In this document: one piece after another, positions 1-8,570 of the stretch
Layout: every line of letters begins with the position of its first letter
Position numbering within the stretch: position 1 is the stretch's first letter
Assembly (NCBI GenBank): GCA_015067175.1
Contig: SVMX01000002.1
Coordinates: 165,327 to 229,326 of the forward strand
Source: Oscillospiraceae bacterium
Lineage (GTDB): Bacteria > Bacillota > Clostridia > Oscillospirales > Ruminococcaceae
Length of the DNA: 64,000 nt
Direction: 5' to 3'
Translations under genes and position numbers: made by a program
The notes under the pieces: model-generated
The model's input: only the letters and a program-made list of their open reading frames with translations
Databases searched by the model: none
What the model was told of the DNA's origin: nothing

Positions 1-978
<978 letters not shown>

Positions 979-995
979 CAGTTAGGAGGCACAGC

Positions 996-1811
996 ATGAA
1001 AAACGGCAAGCTTTATATTCCCGATGGTTCGGTATCGTATTATATCGCGGTGCTGCTTTCATTCATTGGCACAGCGGCGTTTATATGGTGCAATCTGCAA
1101 TGCTACGGCGCTTTAAACTTAGAATTTGCGGCTGCTGAGGTTAATATAGAGGGCTTTATCAAAGTTGAAGCATGGATATATGCAGTCGGTGCGCTGCACC
1201 TTATCGCTAACCTGTCTGTGCCTATCGGCTATATCCTCGCAAAAAAGAAGCTGTGGCTAGCGGGAATCTACGGCTGGGGCGAAACACTTCACAGCGTCGT
1301 ATGCGTTTTTGCTCTGATCGTACAGGCGGCTATCTTTGTCATCACTAATTTCCTGCGTTTGAATGATCTTGTGAATTTCGATATGCCTTGGTATGAAACA
1401 TTACTTGCTTTCTTCCTTCTATTCCTGCTATTCGGAATGGTCGTGTTCTTTTTCATTGCCATAGCAGTAATAACCACGGCTATTTTCAGCGCATTGAAAT
1501 CTATCCCGTTTGCCGCGAACGCTATAATTTATAAGATAACAGACGAAGATATCCTGCATGGAAAAAAGCTTATTTCAGTTATCACTGCGCTGTGTTGGCT
1601 TGCAGCGCCTTTGCTGGAGCTTTTCATAGCGTTCTGTATTAAACCGTACATCGGCATTGACTTAAACAGGCTTTCGGCGATATTTATTCCGTATACTATT
1701 CATGCCGCGGCTGCGGTGCTTTTTGGTCTTTCTTTGAAAAATAAAGCTGTCGCTGAACAGTCAGTAGAACAGGCTATCCCTGCAGAAGTTCCGAGAAACT
1801 ACAAGGGCTGA
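996..1811 (+). CDS. Hypothetical six-helix integral membrane protein
   Basis: I do not recognise this family. It has 271 residues with about six hydrophobic segments, near residues 10-32, 55-80, 90-125, 133-172, 190-215 and 225-248, and few charged residues between them. The start is the ATG at 996 because AGGAGG lies at 984-989 with ideal spacing; the frame is also open a few codons further upstream. It follows tgt closely and is probably co-transcribed. No catalytic or transport motif is visible. The first of two identical terminator palindromes follows 11 bases after the stop codon. Confidence 0.75.
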   Translation: MKNGKLYIPDGSVSYYIAVLLSFIGTAAFIWCNLQCYGALNLEFAAAEVNIEGFIKVEAWIYAVGALHLIANLSVPIGYILAKKKLWLAGIYGWGETLHSVVCVFALIVQAAIFVITNFLRLNDLVNFDMPWYETLLAFFLLFLLFGMVVFFFIAIAVITTAIFSALKSIPFAANAIIYKITDEDILHGKKLISVITALCWLAAPLLELFIAFCIKPYIGIDLNRLSAIFIPYTIHAAAAVLFGLSLKNKAVAEQSVEQAIPAEVPRNYKG

Positions 1812-1822
1812 TATAACAAAAA

Positions 1823-2067
1823 AGCTGAGAAGAATTAAACTTCTCAGCTGAGACCGGCGAAAAAGTCCCGTTGGGACTTTTCCGCCGAAACATCCGCACT
1901 GCCCGCACTCATTGGCGGCGATGCCGCCAATTCGCACAGTTGTGCGGATAGAAGTGTTTTTTGACCGAAGTGAATTCGGTCAAAAAAAATTATGAAAAAT
2001 GCCCGCAAAGCGGGCACAAATGAGGTTTTTCGACAAACTGAGCTGAGAAGAATTAAACTTCTCAGCT
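1823..2067. repeat. Hairpin array bracketed by two identical 27-bp palindromes
   Basis: A perfect 10-bp stem with a 7-base loop occurs identically at 1823-1849 and 2041-2067. The left copy keeps an A-run on its left, giving a T-run for minus-strand transcription. The right copy keeps a T-run on its right. Between them lie further hairpins: 1855-1887 (15-bp arm, one mismatch, loop gtt), 1911-1931 (9 bp, loop gat), 1933-1946 (6 bp, or an 8-bp outer stem 1892-1899 with 1942-1949), 1961-1983 (9 bp) and 2000-2016 (7 bp, loop aaa). It looks like one bidirectional terminator split by a roughly 190-bp insertion that duplicated it. Confidence 0.75.
2041..2067 (+). terminator. Rho-independent terminator after tgt operon
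   Basis: Perfect 10-bp stem, 7-base loop, followed on the + strand by TTTTATTTTTTATTT. It stops tgt-side transcription before the convergent SufC/SufB-like operon. The identical palindrome at 1823-1849 has its T-run on the opposite strand and suits the minus-strand operon. Confidence 0.8.
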
Positions 2068-2075
2068 TTTATTTT

Positions 2076-3020
2076 TTATTTAAGGAAGCCCTCGATAATT
2101 TTTGCCTCTGCTTCCTCCTCGGTAAGTCCGAGCGTGCAGAGCTTCAAAAGCTGCTCGCCTGCGATCTTTCCGATAGCCGCCTCGTGTATAAGCGCCGCGT
2201 CAACGTGAGCGGCATTGAGCGCGGGCTGTGCATCAACCGTGCCGTTTTCGGCAAGGATAGCGTCACACGCAGAATGTCCCGTGCAACGATTGTTGCCCTC
2301 GACAAGCGAATAAAACTCCTGATGTGAATTTCCCTTTGCAACAGAACGCGAAACAATATCCGCGCCTGAATCCTCGCCGTCAAGTCTTACCTTGAAATTG
2401 GAAACAGCGACCTCAGCGTTATCTGTCATAATTCGTTCACGCACGATAAGCTTCGCATTTTTGCCCAGAACAGCATTGGTGTTTCTGGTAGAATGATCAA
2501 CTCCGCCGAGCTGTATGGTGTCCATTTCAAGACGGGAGTTCTCCTCAAGATAGCAGTCTGTAACAGGGTCAATGCTCTTCTGACCTGTTCCTGTGCCTGT
2601 TCCGATATGCTTCTCCTTGTACAGTACCTTGCTGTCCTTAGCAAGGAAAAAGCGATGTATGCCGTTGTGGCGTGCCTGCTCCTCACCATCGTTGTGAACT
2701 CCGCAGCCTGCTACAACGACCACATCAGCGCCCTCGCCGATATAAAAATCGTTATAAACAAGGTCGTCTACATCGCTGTGAGTAACACAAGCAGGAATAA
2801 ACACAGTTTCGCCCTTGGTGTTGGGCTTTACAGTGATAACAATGCCGGGCTTGTCCTCTTTAGGCTCGATAGAAACGTTCGGAGAAGACTTTCTGCCCGC
2901 ACACTGACTGTCTTCGCGGATATTGTAAGCGCCCGAAAACTCGCCGCCGTCAAAATCCGAAATGACCTTCAGTAGATCACCTGTAATATCGTTAAAATTC
3001 ATGTTCATAATATCATTCAT
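2076..3020 (-). CDS. SufB/SufD-family Fe-S cluster scaffold (SmsB-like)
   Basis: A SufBD-fold protein of 314 residues. It would act in the cytoplasm as the scaffold partner of the adjacent SufC ATPase for iron-sulfur cluster assembly. Family features are the repetitive beta-helix core and phrases such as SRSVAKGNSHQEFYSLVEG and CTGHSACDAIL near the C-terminus. It is much shorter than classical SufB (about 465 residues). The start is the ATG at 3020, which overlaps the sufC stop as ATGA and follows a GGAGGTG site, so the two are translationally coupled. A lone SufC plus one SufB-like protein, without SufS, SufU or a second SufB/D here, matches the minimal SMS (SmsCB) arrangement described for anaerobes; that assignment is inferred. 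Confidence 0.85.
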   Translation of the reverse strand: MNDIMNMNFNDITGDLLKVISDFDGGEFSGAYNIREDSQCAGRKSSPNVSIEPKEDKPGIVITVKPNTKGETVFIPACVTHSDVDDLVYNDFYIGEGADVVVVAGCGVHNDGEEQARHNGIHRFFLAKDSKVLYKEKHIGTGTGTGQKSIDPVTDCYLEENSRLEMDTIQLGGVDHSTRNTNAVLGKNAKLIVRERIMTDNAEVAVSNFKVRLDGEDSGADIVSRSVAKGNSHQEFYSLVEGNNRCTGHSACDAILAENGTVDAQPALNAAHVDAALIHEAAIGKIAGEQLLKLCTLGLTEEEAEAKIIEGFLK

Positions 3021-3742
3021 CGACAAGCACCTCCGCTGAGCTTGGGACATGAGCAGGTATACTCGCCCTTTAACAGAGCGGGAAGTATCTCCTCACGCGG
3101 TCCCGCTGTTCTGATCTTTCCGTTTGCAACAACGATTATCTCATCTGCAATGGACAGTATGCGCTCCTGATGAGAAATGACCACCAGTGTGCCGTCGGTG
3201 TTGTTTCTTATATCCTCAAAGGTCTCTACCAGTCTTGAGAAGCTCCAAAGGTCGATACCTGCCTCAGGCTCATCGAAAACGGAAAGCTTTGCCTTTCGTG
3301 CAAGCACAGTTGCTATCTCAATACGCTTAGCCTCACCACCCGAAAGCGCAGTACTCATCTCGCGGTCGATATACTCCTCCGCGCAAAGTCCTACCTTTGA
3401 AAGCAGGTCGCAAAGCGAGGTCTCCTTCAGTCTTTCTCCTGCCGCAAGTATCAGCAGGTCGCGCACTGTAAGTCCCTTGAAGCGCACGGGCTGCTGGAAA
3501 GCGTATGCAACGCCCTTTTTTGCGCGTTCGGTTATGTTAAGATCGGTTATATCCTCGCCGTCAAGCAGTATCCTGCCCGACTCGGGAGTTTCAACGCCCG
3601 CAATAAGCTTTGCAAGAGTGGTCTTGCCGCCGCCGTTCGGACCTGTAATAACTATAAGCTTGCTGGTCGCCTTGTAGCTGATATCGTTGACGATAGCCTC
3701 GCCGTCAGGCAGACGCCATATAAGATTTTGCAGTTCAAGCAC
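3017..3742 (-). CDS. sufC: Fe-S assembly ATPase SufC-like
   Basis: ABC-type ATPase that drives a SufB/SufD-type scaffold; soluble, not a transporter. Visible are Walker A GPNGGGKTTLAK, the Q-loop, signature LSGGEAKRIEIA, Walker B LSVFDEPEAGID and the switch VISHQ. I prefer the GTG at 3742, giving MLELQNLIW like other SufC proteins, because GAAAGGGG lies upstream of it. The ATG at 3769 has no ribosome site. The stop overlaps the SufB-like start by four bases. A sigma-A promoter lies at 3795-3824, so the pair forms its own operon. Confidence 0.9.
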   Translation of the reverse strand: MLELQNLIWRLPDGEAIVNDISYKATSKLIVITGPNGGGKTTLAKLIAGVETPESGRILLDGEDITDLNITERAKKGVAYAFQQPVRFKGLTVRDLLILAAGERLKETSLCDLLSKVGLCAEEYIDREMSTALSGGEAKRIEIATVLARKAKLSVFDEPEAGIDLWSFSRLVETFEDIRNNTDGTLVVISHQERILSIADEIIVVANGKIRTAGPREEILPALLKGEYTCSCPKLSGGACR

Positions 3743-3794
3743 AGTAAATATGCCCCTTTCGCATGACATTGTTAATTATATATCTCAATTTAAT

Positions 3795-3824
3795 ATTGTA
3801 TCATATTTTATAATGCTTTGTCAA
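3795..3824 (-). promoter_or_regulatory. Sigma-A promoter of SufC/SufB-like operon
   Basis: On the minus strand, TTGACA (3819-3824), an 18-base spacer and TACAAT (3795-3800), just upstream of sufC. Confidence 0.75.
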
Positions 3825-3851
3825 GGATAAAATATACAGTACAGCAAAAAC

Positions 3852-3877
3852 TATGACCCGAAAAGCATCGGGTCATA
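3852..3877 (-). terminator. Terminator of prkC-rsgA-thiN unit
   Basis: Perfect 10-bp stem (TATGACCCGA) with a 6-base loop, followed on the minus strand by a T-run. It begins right after the thiN stop. Confidence 0.75.
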
Positions 3878-3879
3878 AC

Positions 3880-4503
3880 TTATTTTCCTTTGTACTCGCA
3901 GATAAGCACCGTGCCGCTGTGCACTGTAATACGCGCAGACTTCTCAGCGACCTCGTTGCTTACACCGAGCGGGAAGCTTCTTTTCAGTGTGTGGCGGCAA
4001 AGCGGGTATTTCATACCCTCCTCGGACACCACCGCCTCCTCGCTGAGCGAAAACACCGACACAAAGCCCTCAAACTGTGCTATATCGGCTATCTCCCCGT
4101 CTTTCAGGAGATAGCACCTTTCACTTCCTCCGTAAAGCGTTCCGTTTGCGCCCTTTTCGCGAAGATACTCAAGCATCTGCACATTGGCAAAGGTATGGTC
4201 AAAACGTCCTCCGAGCGCACAGAAAAACCGCAGTTCCGTACAACCGCGCTCTATCGCCGTATCGGCGGCAAGTATGGTATCGGTGTCGTCCTTTATCGGA
4301 GATACCCTTATACATTCGGCGTCTGTCGGGATATCAGCGGTGCAGCTGTCAAAATCTCCCACAACGATATCGGGCGTTATTCCAGCTTTCAGCGCGTGGT
4401 GAAGCCCACTGTCTGCGCAGATCACAAACCCCTCGACTAAGCCGCTGTCAAGCGCCCCGTCAGGTGATCCGCATATTATTGAGCATATCTTATTCCCATT
4501 CAT
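3880..4503 (-). CDS. thiN: Thiamine diphosphokinase
   Basis: Transfers pyrophosphate from ATP to thiamine to make thiamine diphosphate. The protein has 207 residues, the usual length. It shows CADSGLHHAL, PDIVVGDFDS (metal-binding acidic loop), KDDTDTILA and CALGGRFDHTFAN, all family hallmarks. The ATG at 4503 overlaps the end of rsgA by 14 bases, and the pair rsgA-thiN at the end of a PrkC operon is typical for Firmicutes. A terminator follows the stop at once. No thiamine riboswitch is visible, consistent with expression from the prkC promoter. Confidence 0.93.
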   Translation of the reverse strand: MNGNKICSIICGSPDGALDSGLVEGFVICADSGLHHALKAGITPDIVVGDFDSCTADIPTDAECIRVSPIKDDTDTILAADTAIERGCTELRFFCALGGRFDHTFANVQMLEYLREKGANGTLYGGSERCYLLKDGEIADIAQFEGFVSVFSLSEEAVVSEEGMKYPLCRHTLKRSFPLGVSNEVAEKSARITVHSGTVLICEYKGK

Positions 4504-5386
4504 TTATCTTGCTCGCTTCCTCGTACATTCTAAGATAGCTGTCGTAACGGGAACGTGGTATCTTCCCTGCCTCCAGAGCCTCTACGACCGCGCAGCCCTT
4601 TTCCTTGATATGCGCGCAGTTTGCAAAGCGACATTCCGTACGAAATTCTCCGAACTCTCTGAACGCCGCGTCAAGCTCGCCCTTTGGAATACGGCAGTAA
4701 CGCTCGGTCTCTACCGTTGAAAATCCGGGTGTATCAGCGACATAACCGCCCGCAAGCTTGTACATCTCAACCTGACGCGTAGTGTGTCTGCCTCTGCCAA
4801 GCTTTTTGCTGATATGTGCAGTTTCAAGCGAAAGCTCAGGAAAAAGCACATTCATAAGGCTGGATTTGCCAACGCCCGAATTTCCCACAAAAGCCGTTGT
4901 TTTGCCCTCAATAAAACGCATCACTTTGTCCGCGCCATCGCCTGTGATATTGTTCACAAGGCATACCTCAATGCCTATCGATTTGTAGATATCAATAAGC
5001 TCGCCCGCGTCCTTAAGGTCTGTTTTAGTGAACACGATAAGCGGCTCTATACCCTTACTGTCAGCTATTGCAACAAGCTTGTCCAGTACGAAACGATTTG
5101 GCAGCGGCTCAATGCATGAGTTCACAAAAACTATACCGTCAAGATTTGCAAGCGGCGGACGCACCAGATAGTTTCGGCGGTCATGTATCTCCGCTATAAC
5201 AGGGTCGGTATTATCCTCTGTTACAACGCGCACATTATCACCCGCACAGGGACTTATCCCGTCTTTTCGGAATATACCGCGTGCGCTGCATTTGACTATC
5301 TCACCTTTTAATACGCCGTCGAGGGCATCTACATAGTAGATACCCCCAACAGCTTTAATTATTTTGCCGTTAAACTCAGCAGAAAT
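4490..5386 (-). CDS. rsgA: Ribosome small-subunit-dependent GTPase RsgA, apparent AUU start
   Basis: Circularly permuted GTPase that helps mature the 30S subunit. Motif order is G4 FTKTDL, G1 GNSGVGKSSLMN, G3 DTPGFS, then a zinc finger CRFANCAHIKEKGC. The first canonical start in this frame is GTG 5233, but that lacks a ribosome site and removes the N-terminal OB fold. The frame continues upstream with NGKIIKAVGGIYYVDA and CSARGIFRKDGISPCAGD, which are characteristic RsgA N-terminal sequence, up to a TAG at 5401-5399. Between that stop and GTG 5233 there is no ATG, GTG or TTG. AGGAGGAG at 5400-5393 lies six bases before ATT 5386, giving 298 residues, the normal length. The AUU start is inferred; a sequencing error is the alternative. 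Confidence 0.85.
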   Translation of the reverse strand: MSAEFNGKIIKAVGGIYYVDALDGVLKGEIVKCSARGIFRKDGISPCAGDNVRVVTEDNTDPVIAEIHDRRNYLVRPPLANLDGIVFVNSCIEPLPNRFVLDKLVAIADSKGIEPLIVFTKTDLKDAGELIDIYKSIGIEVCLVNNITGDGADKVMRFIEGKTTAFVGNSGVGKSSLMNVLFPELSLETAHISKKLGRGRHTTRQVEMYKLAGGYVADTPGFSTVETERYCRIPKGELDAAFREFGEFRTECRFANCAHIKEKGCAVVEALEAGKIPRSRYDSYLRMYEEASKINEWE

Positions 5387-5392
5387 AATGAT

Positions 5393-5400
5393 CTCCTCCT
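5393..5400 (-). promoter_or_regulatory. Strong ribosome binding site deciding the rsgA start
   Basis: AGGAGGAG on the minus strand, two bases past the prkC stop codon and six bases before the in-frame ATT at 5386. It is the only Shine-Dalgarno site near the N-terminal RsgA homology and supports a non-AUG start. Confidence 0.75.
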
Positions 5401-5402
5401 AA

Positions 5403-7655
5403 TTATTCCGTAGGAACATCAGACTCTGTGCCTGCTTCAGGCTGCTCACCTTCAGGTGTGCTCTCTGTTGACTCGGAAGTTTCGCCTGCCTCTGAGGTTT
5501 CGCCCTCAAGCGGATCAGACTCGCCGCCGTCAACAACATCGCTCTCTCCGCCCTCGGCAAGAAGCTCCTTAAACACATCGGAATTACGCTCAATGATATC
5601 GTAGGTATTCTCACCATCGCCAACAGCAAAGTTGAAGTTGATTATCATATATGTCGCGCTTCTGCCTGTAAGCGTAGATGTTACCTTAACAACAAACTCC
5701 TTAACATCGCCGTCTCTGCCCTTGAGCTCGTAAGCGATGCCCTTATCTGCAACAAGTGCAACATCGCGTATTTCCTCGCCGCGCTCAGTATCAAGCAGAC
5801 CGTCGATATAATACTTGAACTCGAACTCACCCTCTGCGCTTGCAGGAATGGGAACACGAATGTTGATGATCTTTTCGGGAATAATGCCTGTGCTGACCTT
5901 GAGAGTGATCTCTGTATTCTTGTCAACAGGCTCACCCGACTCAATGCTCTGTTCAAGGACAGTGCCCTTTTCGATCTCGCTGTCTACTTCCTCAATGATG
6001 GGAATGAGGTAATACTCTTCACAGCGCTTCAGCGCAGTTTCTATAGGCATATTAGTGAGCTTCGGCACAGTCATCAGTGTATTGGACGGGCCAAGGCTTA
6101 CTACAAGTGTTACAGTAGAGCCCTGCGGTGCAAGCTCATGTGCTGCAGGCTCAGTTCTGATGATGTTATTCTTAGCGATCTCGTCGCTTTCTTCAAACGT
6201 CTTTTTAACAACAAAGCCGTCTTTCTTAAGCTGACGCTCTGCTGCGTCGACCGCACGATTTGAAAGATCCTGTACTTCGATCTGCTTGAAGCCCTTACTT
6301 ACCTTAACGATAATGGTCTCGCCGATCTTAATCTTTCTGCCCTCGGGCTTTTCCTGATCGAATATCTGATCCTTGGTGTACTCGGAGAATTCCTGCTGAG
6401 CCACAAGCTCCATATATTCGCCGTACTTATCAACAGCCTGATCCCATGTCATACCGATAAGATTAGGCATGAGCATCTCGTCGCCCGCCGTAATGCTGAT
6501 AGTCGGCGAGGAGTCGTCGCCGGAAACCACGGACGAAGGCTCGCTCGGCTTACCAAACTCTCTGTTTATCAGCATAAGCACAAGGAAAACAGTTGCAATT
6601 ATAAACGCAGTACCTACCGCAAACAGGATAGGGATAAGCGGTGAGCGGCGCTCCTCGTACTCATCTTCGTCATCGTCATCGTATTCCTCGTCGTCATAAT
6701 CCTCGTCGGGAATCTGCACAGTTATCTCCTTGCGGCGGAGCTTCTCTCCGTCACCCGCGGGAATGGGACGGTCGAAATACTTCGTTGTGCCGTCGGTAGA
6801 ATTATACTTAAACTCAAAAATAAGACCGGGGTTCTTTTTCAGCTCCTCGAGGTCCTTTATCATCTCGCCTGCGGTCTGATAGCGCTGGCTCGGCTCCTTC
6901 TGCATTGCACGCAGAATGATCTGCTCCAGACCCTCGGGGATAGTGCTGTTAAGCTCTGTGGGCTTCTTAGCGGTGCTCTGCATATGCATGAGCGCAATGG
7001 AAACGGGAGTGTCACCGTCAAACGGCTTTTTGCCTGTAACCATCTCGTAAAGCGCAACACCTACGGAATAGATATCGCTGCGCTCGTCAGTTATGTCGCC
7101 GCGAGCCTGCTCGGGGCTGATGTAATGTACAGAACCGATGGTCTTTTCGGACATCGTTTTGTTGTTCTCACGGTTGAAGCGAGCAATACCAAAGTCCATG
7201 ACCTTTATCGTTCCGTCACGCAGAAGCATAACATTCTGGGACTTCACGTCACGGTGCACGATACCTCTGTCATGCGCATGCTGAAGCGCCTTCAATATCT
7301 GCACGGTGAAGTGTATGGAATCGCGCCATTTAAGTACGCTCTGCTGCTCAATGTAGTCGGTAAGCGTGATACCGTCAACGTACTCCATAACGATAAACTG
7401 AACTTTCTCGGTGAATCCGACATCGTATATCTTAACGATGTTGGGATGAGAAAGCAGAGCGATCGCCTTTGACTCGTTGCGGAAACGGCGCAGGAACTCA
7501 TCGCTGCCTGCGAACTCCGTCTTGAGAATCTTTACCGCAACGATACGATCCTCCTCAATATCCCTTGCCTGATAGATATCAGCCATTCCGCCGACGCCGA
7601 TAAGCTCCAGCAGCTCATATCTTCCGTCAAGCTTCTTTCCAATGTTACTATCCAT
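5403..7655 (-). CDS. prkC: PASTA-domain Ser/Thr protein kinase PrkC
   Basis: Membrane kinase that senses peptidoglycan and phosphorylates growth, wall and translation targets. The kinase domain (about 12-270) has catalytic Lys42 in VAVKIL, Asp136 in HRDVKSQN and Asp154 in DFG. A very acidic stretch (about 317-335, Asp/Glu-rich) precedes one transmembrane helix (about 339-364). Three PASTA repeats follow (about 395-600), then a further beta-rich extracellular region and a Ser/Glu/Gly-rich tail. It has 750 residues. It sits directly before rsgA and downstream of its partner phosphatase gene prpC, the standard Firmicutes order. A separate promoter at 7736-7764 lies in the gap after prpC. Confidence 0.95.
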   Translation of the reverse strand: MDSNIGKKLDGRYELLELIGVGGMADIYQARDIEEDRIVAVKILKTEFAGSDEFLRRFRNESKAIALLSHPNIVKIYDVGFTEKVQFIVMEYVDGITLTDYIEQQSVLKWRDSIHFTVQILKALQHAHDRGIVHRDVKSQNVMLLRDGTIKVMDFGIARFNRENNKTMSEKTIGSVHYISPEQARGDITDERSDIYSVGVALYEMVTGKKPFDGDTPVSIALMHMQSTAKKPTELNSTIPEGLEQIILRAMQKEPSQRYQTAGEMIKDLEELKKNPGLIFEFKYNSTDGTTKYFDRPIPAGDGEKLRRKEITVQIPDEDYDDEEYDDDDEDEYEERRSPLIPILFAVGTAFIIATVFLVLMLINREFGKPSEPSSVVSGDDSSPTISITAGDEMLMPNLIGMTWDQAVDKYGEYMELVAQQEFSEYTKDQIFDQEKPEGRKIKIGETIIVKVSKGFKQIEVQDLSNRAVDAAERQLKKDGFVVKKTFEESDEIAKNNIIRTEPAAHELAPQGSTVTLVVSLGPSNTLMTVPKLTNMPIETALKRCEEYYLIPIIEEVDSEIEKGTVLEQSIESGEPVDKNTEITLKVSTGIIPEKIINIRVPIPASAEGEFEFKYYIDGLLDTERGEEIRDVALVADKGIAYELKGRDGDVKEFVVKVTSTLTGRSATYMIINFNFAVGDGENTYDIIERNSDVFKELLAEGGESDVVDGGESDPLEGETSEAGETSESTESTPEGEQPEAGTESDVPTE

Positions 7656-7735
7656 GTATTTTCCGCCATTTCTCCATACATTTTTCGATGCGCCGCGCCG
7701 TATGGAAGCACAGCTTTCATTATTATCTATATGTT

Positions 7736-7764
7736 ATACTATCACGAAGCAGCTTTTTTGTCAA
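7736..7764 (-). promoter_or_regulatory. Sigma-A promoter of prkC-rsgA-thiN
   Basis: Minus strand TTGACA (7759-7764), 17-base spacer, TAGTAT (7736-7741). It lies in the 174-base gap between prpC and prkC, showing that prkC can be transcribed apart from the upstream cluster. Confidence 0.7.
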
Positions 7765-7829
7765 CGGATTCAGCGATACTGTAATCAAACTGTAAAGTTT
7801 TGTATCCGTTTTGTAACCTTTGCGAGTTG

Positions 7830-8570
7830 TCAGATGTCAACTACGGCTACCGAAACATTATCGTGGCCGCCGTTATTGTTCGCGTATCTTACAAGCGCTT
7901 CTGTGCAATCCTCACGCTTCACCTCAAAGCAGATATCGAGAATATCCATATCGTCACCGTAGGAGGTAAGTCCGTCTGAGCAAAGCAGAAGCATATCGCC
8001 GTCATTTACATCAAGCTCGAAATAATCAGGCGTAACGCTACTGTCAGCGCCGATCGCACGGGTTATCTTATTGCGCTTCGGGTGGACCTTAGCCTGCTCC
8101 TCGGTTATCTCGCCGCGCTCTACAAGCTCCCTCACATGAGAGTGGTCACGCGTTATCTGACGAATACATTCGTCCTCGCCCGAAACAAAGAGATGATATG
8201 CTCGGCTGTCGCCAACATTCACTATGTATGCGCAGCCGCCGAAAACTATCGCGGCAACGCAGGTCGTGCCCATTACCGAGTGGTCAAGCTCTCTCTGTGC
8301 AGTTTCGTAAACTATGCTGTTTGCCGCTGATACAGCGGTTATAAGCAAGTTTCGCACCGAGTTTCTGTTCATCATCTCGGAAAAGCTTTCCTTTATGCGC
8401 TTAGAAATAATGTCCACCGCCATCTGACTGGCAAGACCGCCCGACTTTTCTCCGCCCATACCGTCGCACAAAACCACGGCACACGCAGTATCACTGAGCT
8501 TCTCGGACCATACGGTATCCTGATTTTCCTCTCGCTGAAGACCTATATCTGTTTTACTGTAAACATTCAT
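7830..8570 (-). CDS. prpC: PP2C-family protein phosphatase PrpC/Stp
   Basis: Metal-dependent Ser/Thr phosphatase that reverses PrkC phosphorylation. The PP2C motifs are complete: DGMGGEKSGG (metal Asp), NVGDSRAYH, LCSDGLTSYGDD and GGHDNVSVAVV. It has 246 residues with no membrane segment, so it is cytosolic. The ATG at 8570 overlaps the rlmN stop by four bases (ATGA), meaning tight coupling to rlmN. It is the last gene of the remA-to-prpC run. Confidence 0.94.
   Translation of the reverse strand: MNVYSKTDIGLQREENQDTVWSEKLSDTACAVVLCDGMGGEKSGGLASQMAVDIISKRIKESFSEMMNRNSVRNLLITAVSAANSIVYETAQRELDHSVMGTTCVAAIVFGGCAYIVNVGDSRAYHLFVSGEDECIRQITRDHSHVRELVERGEITEEQAKVHPKRNKITRAIGADSSVTPDYFELDVNDGDMLLLCSDGLTSYGDDMDILDICFEVKREDCTEALVRYANNNGGHDNVSVAVVDI

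Noticed and set aside
1823..2067. Repeat array as a CRISPR
   Set aside because: Only the outer palindrome repeats; inner hairpins differ in sequence, spacing is irregular, and no cas gene is near.
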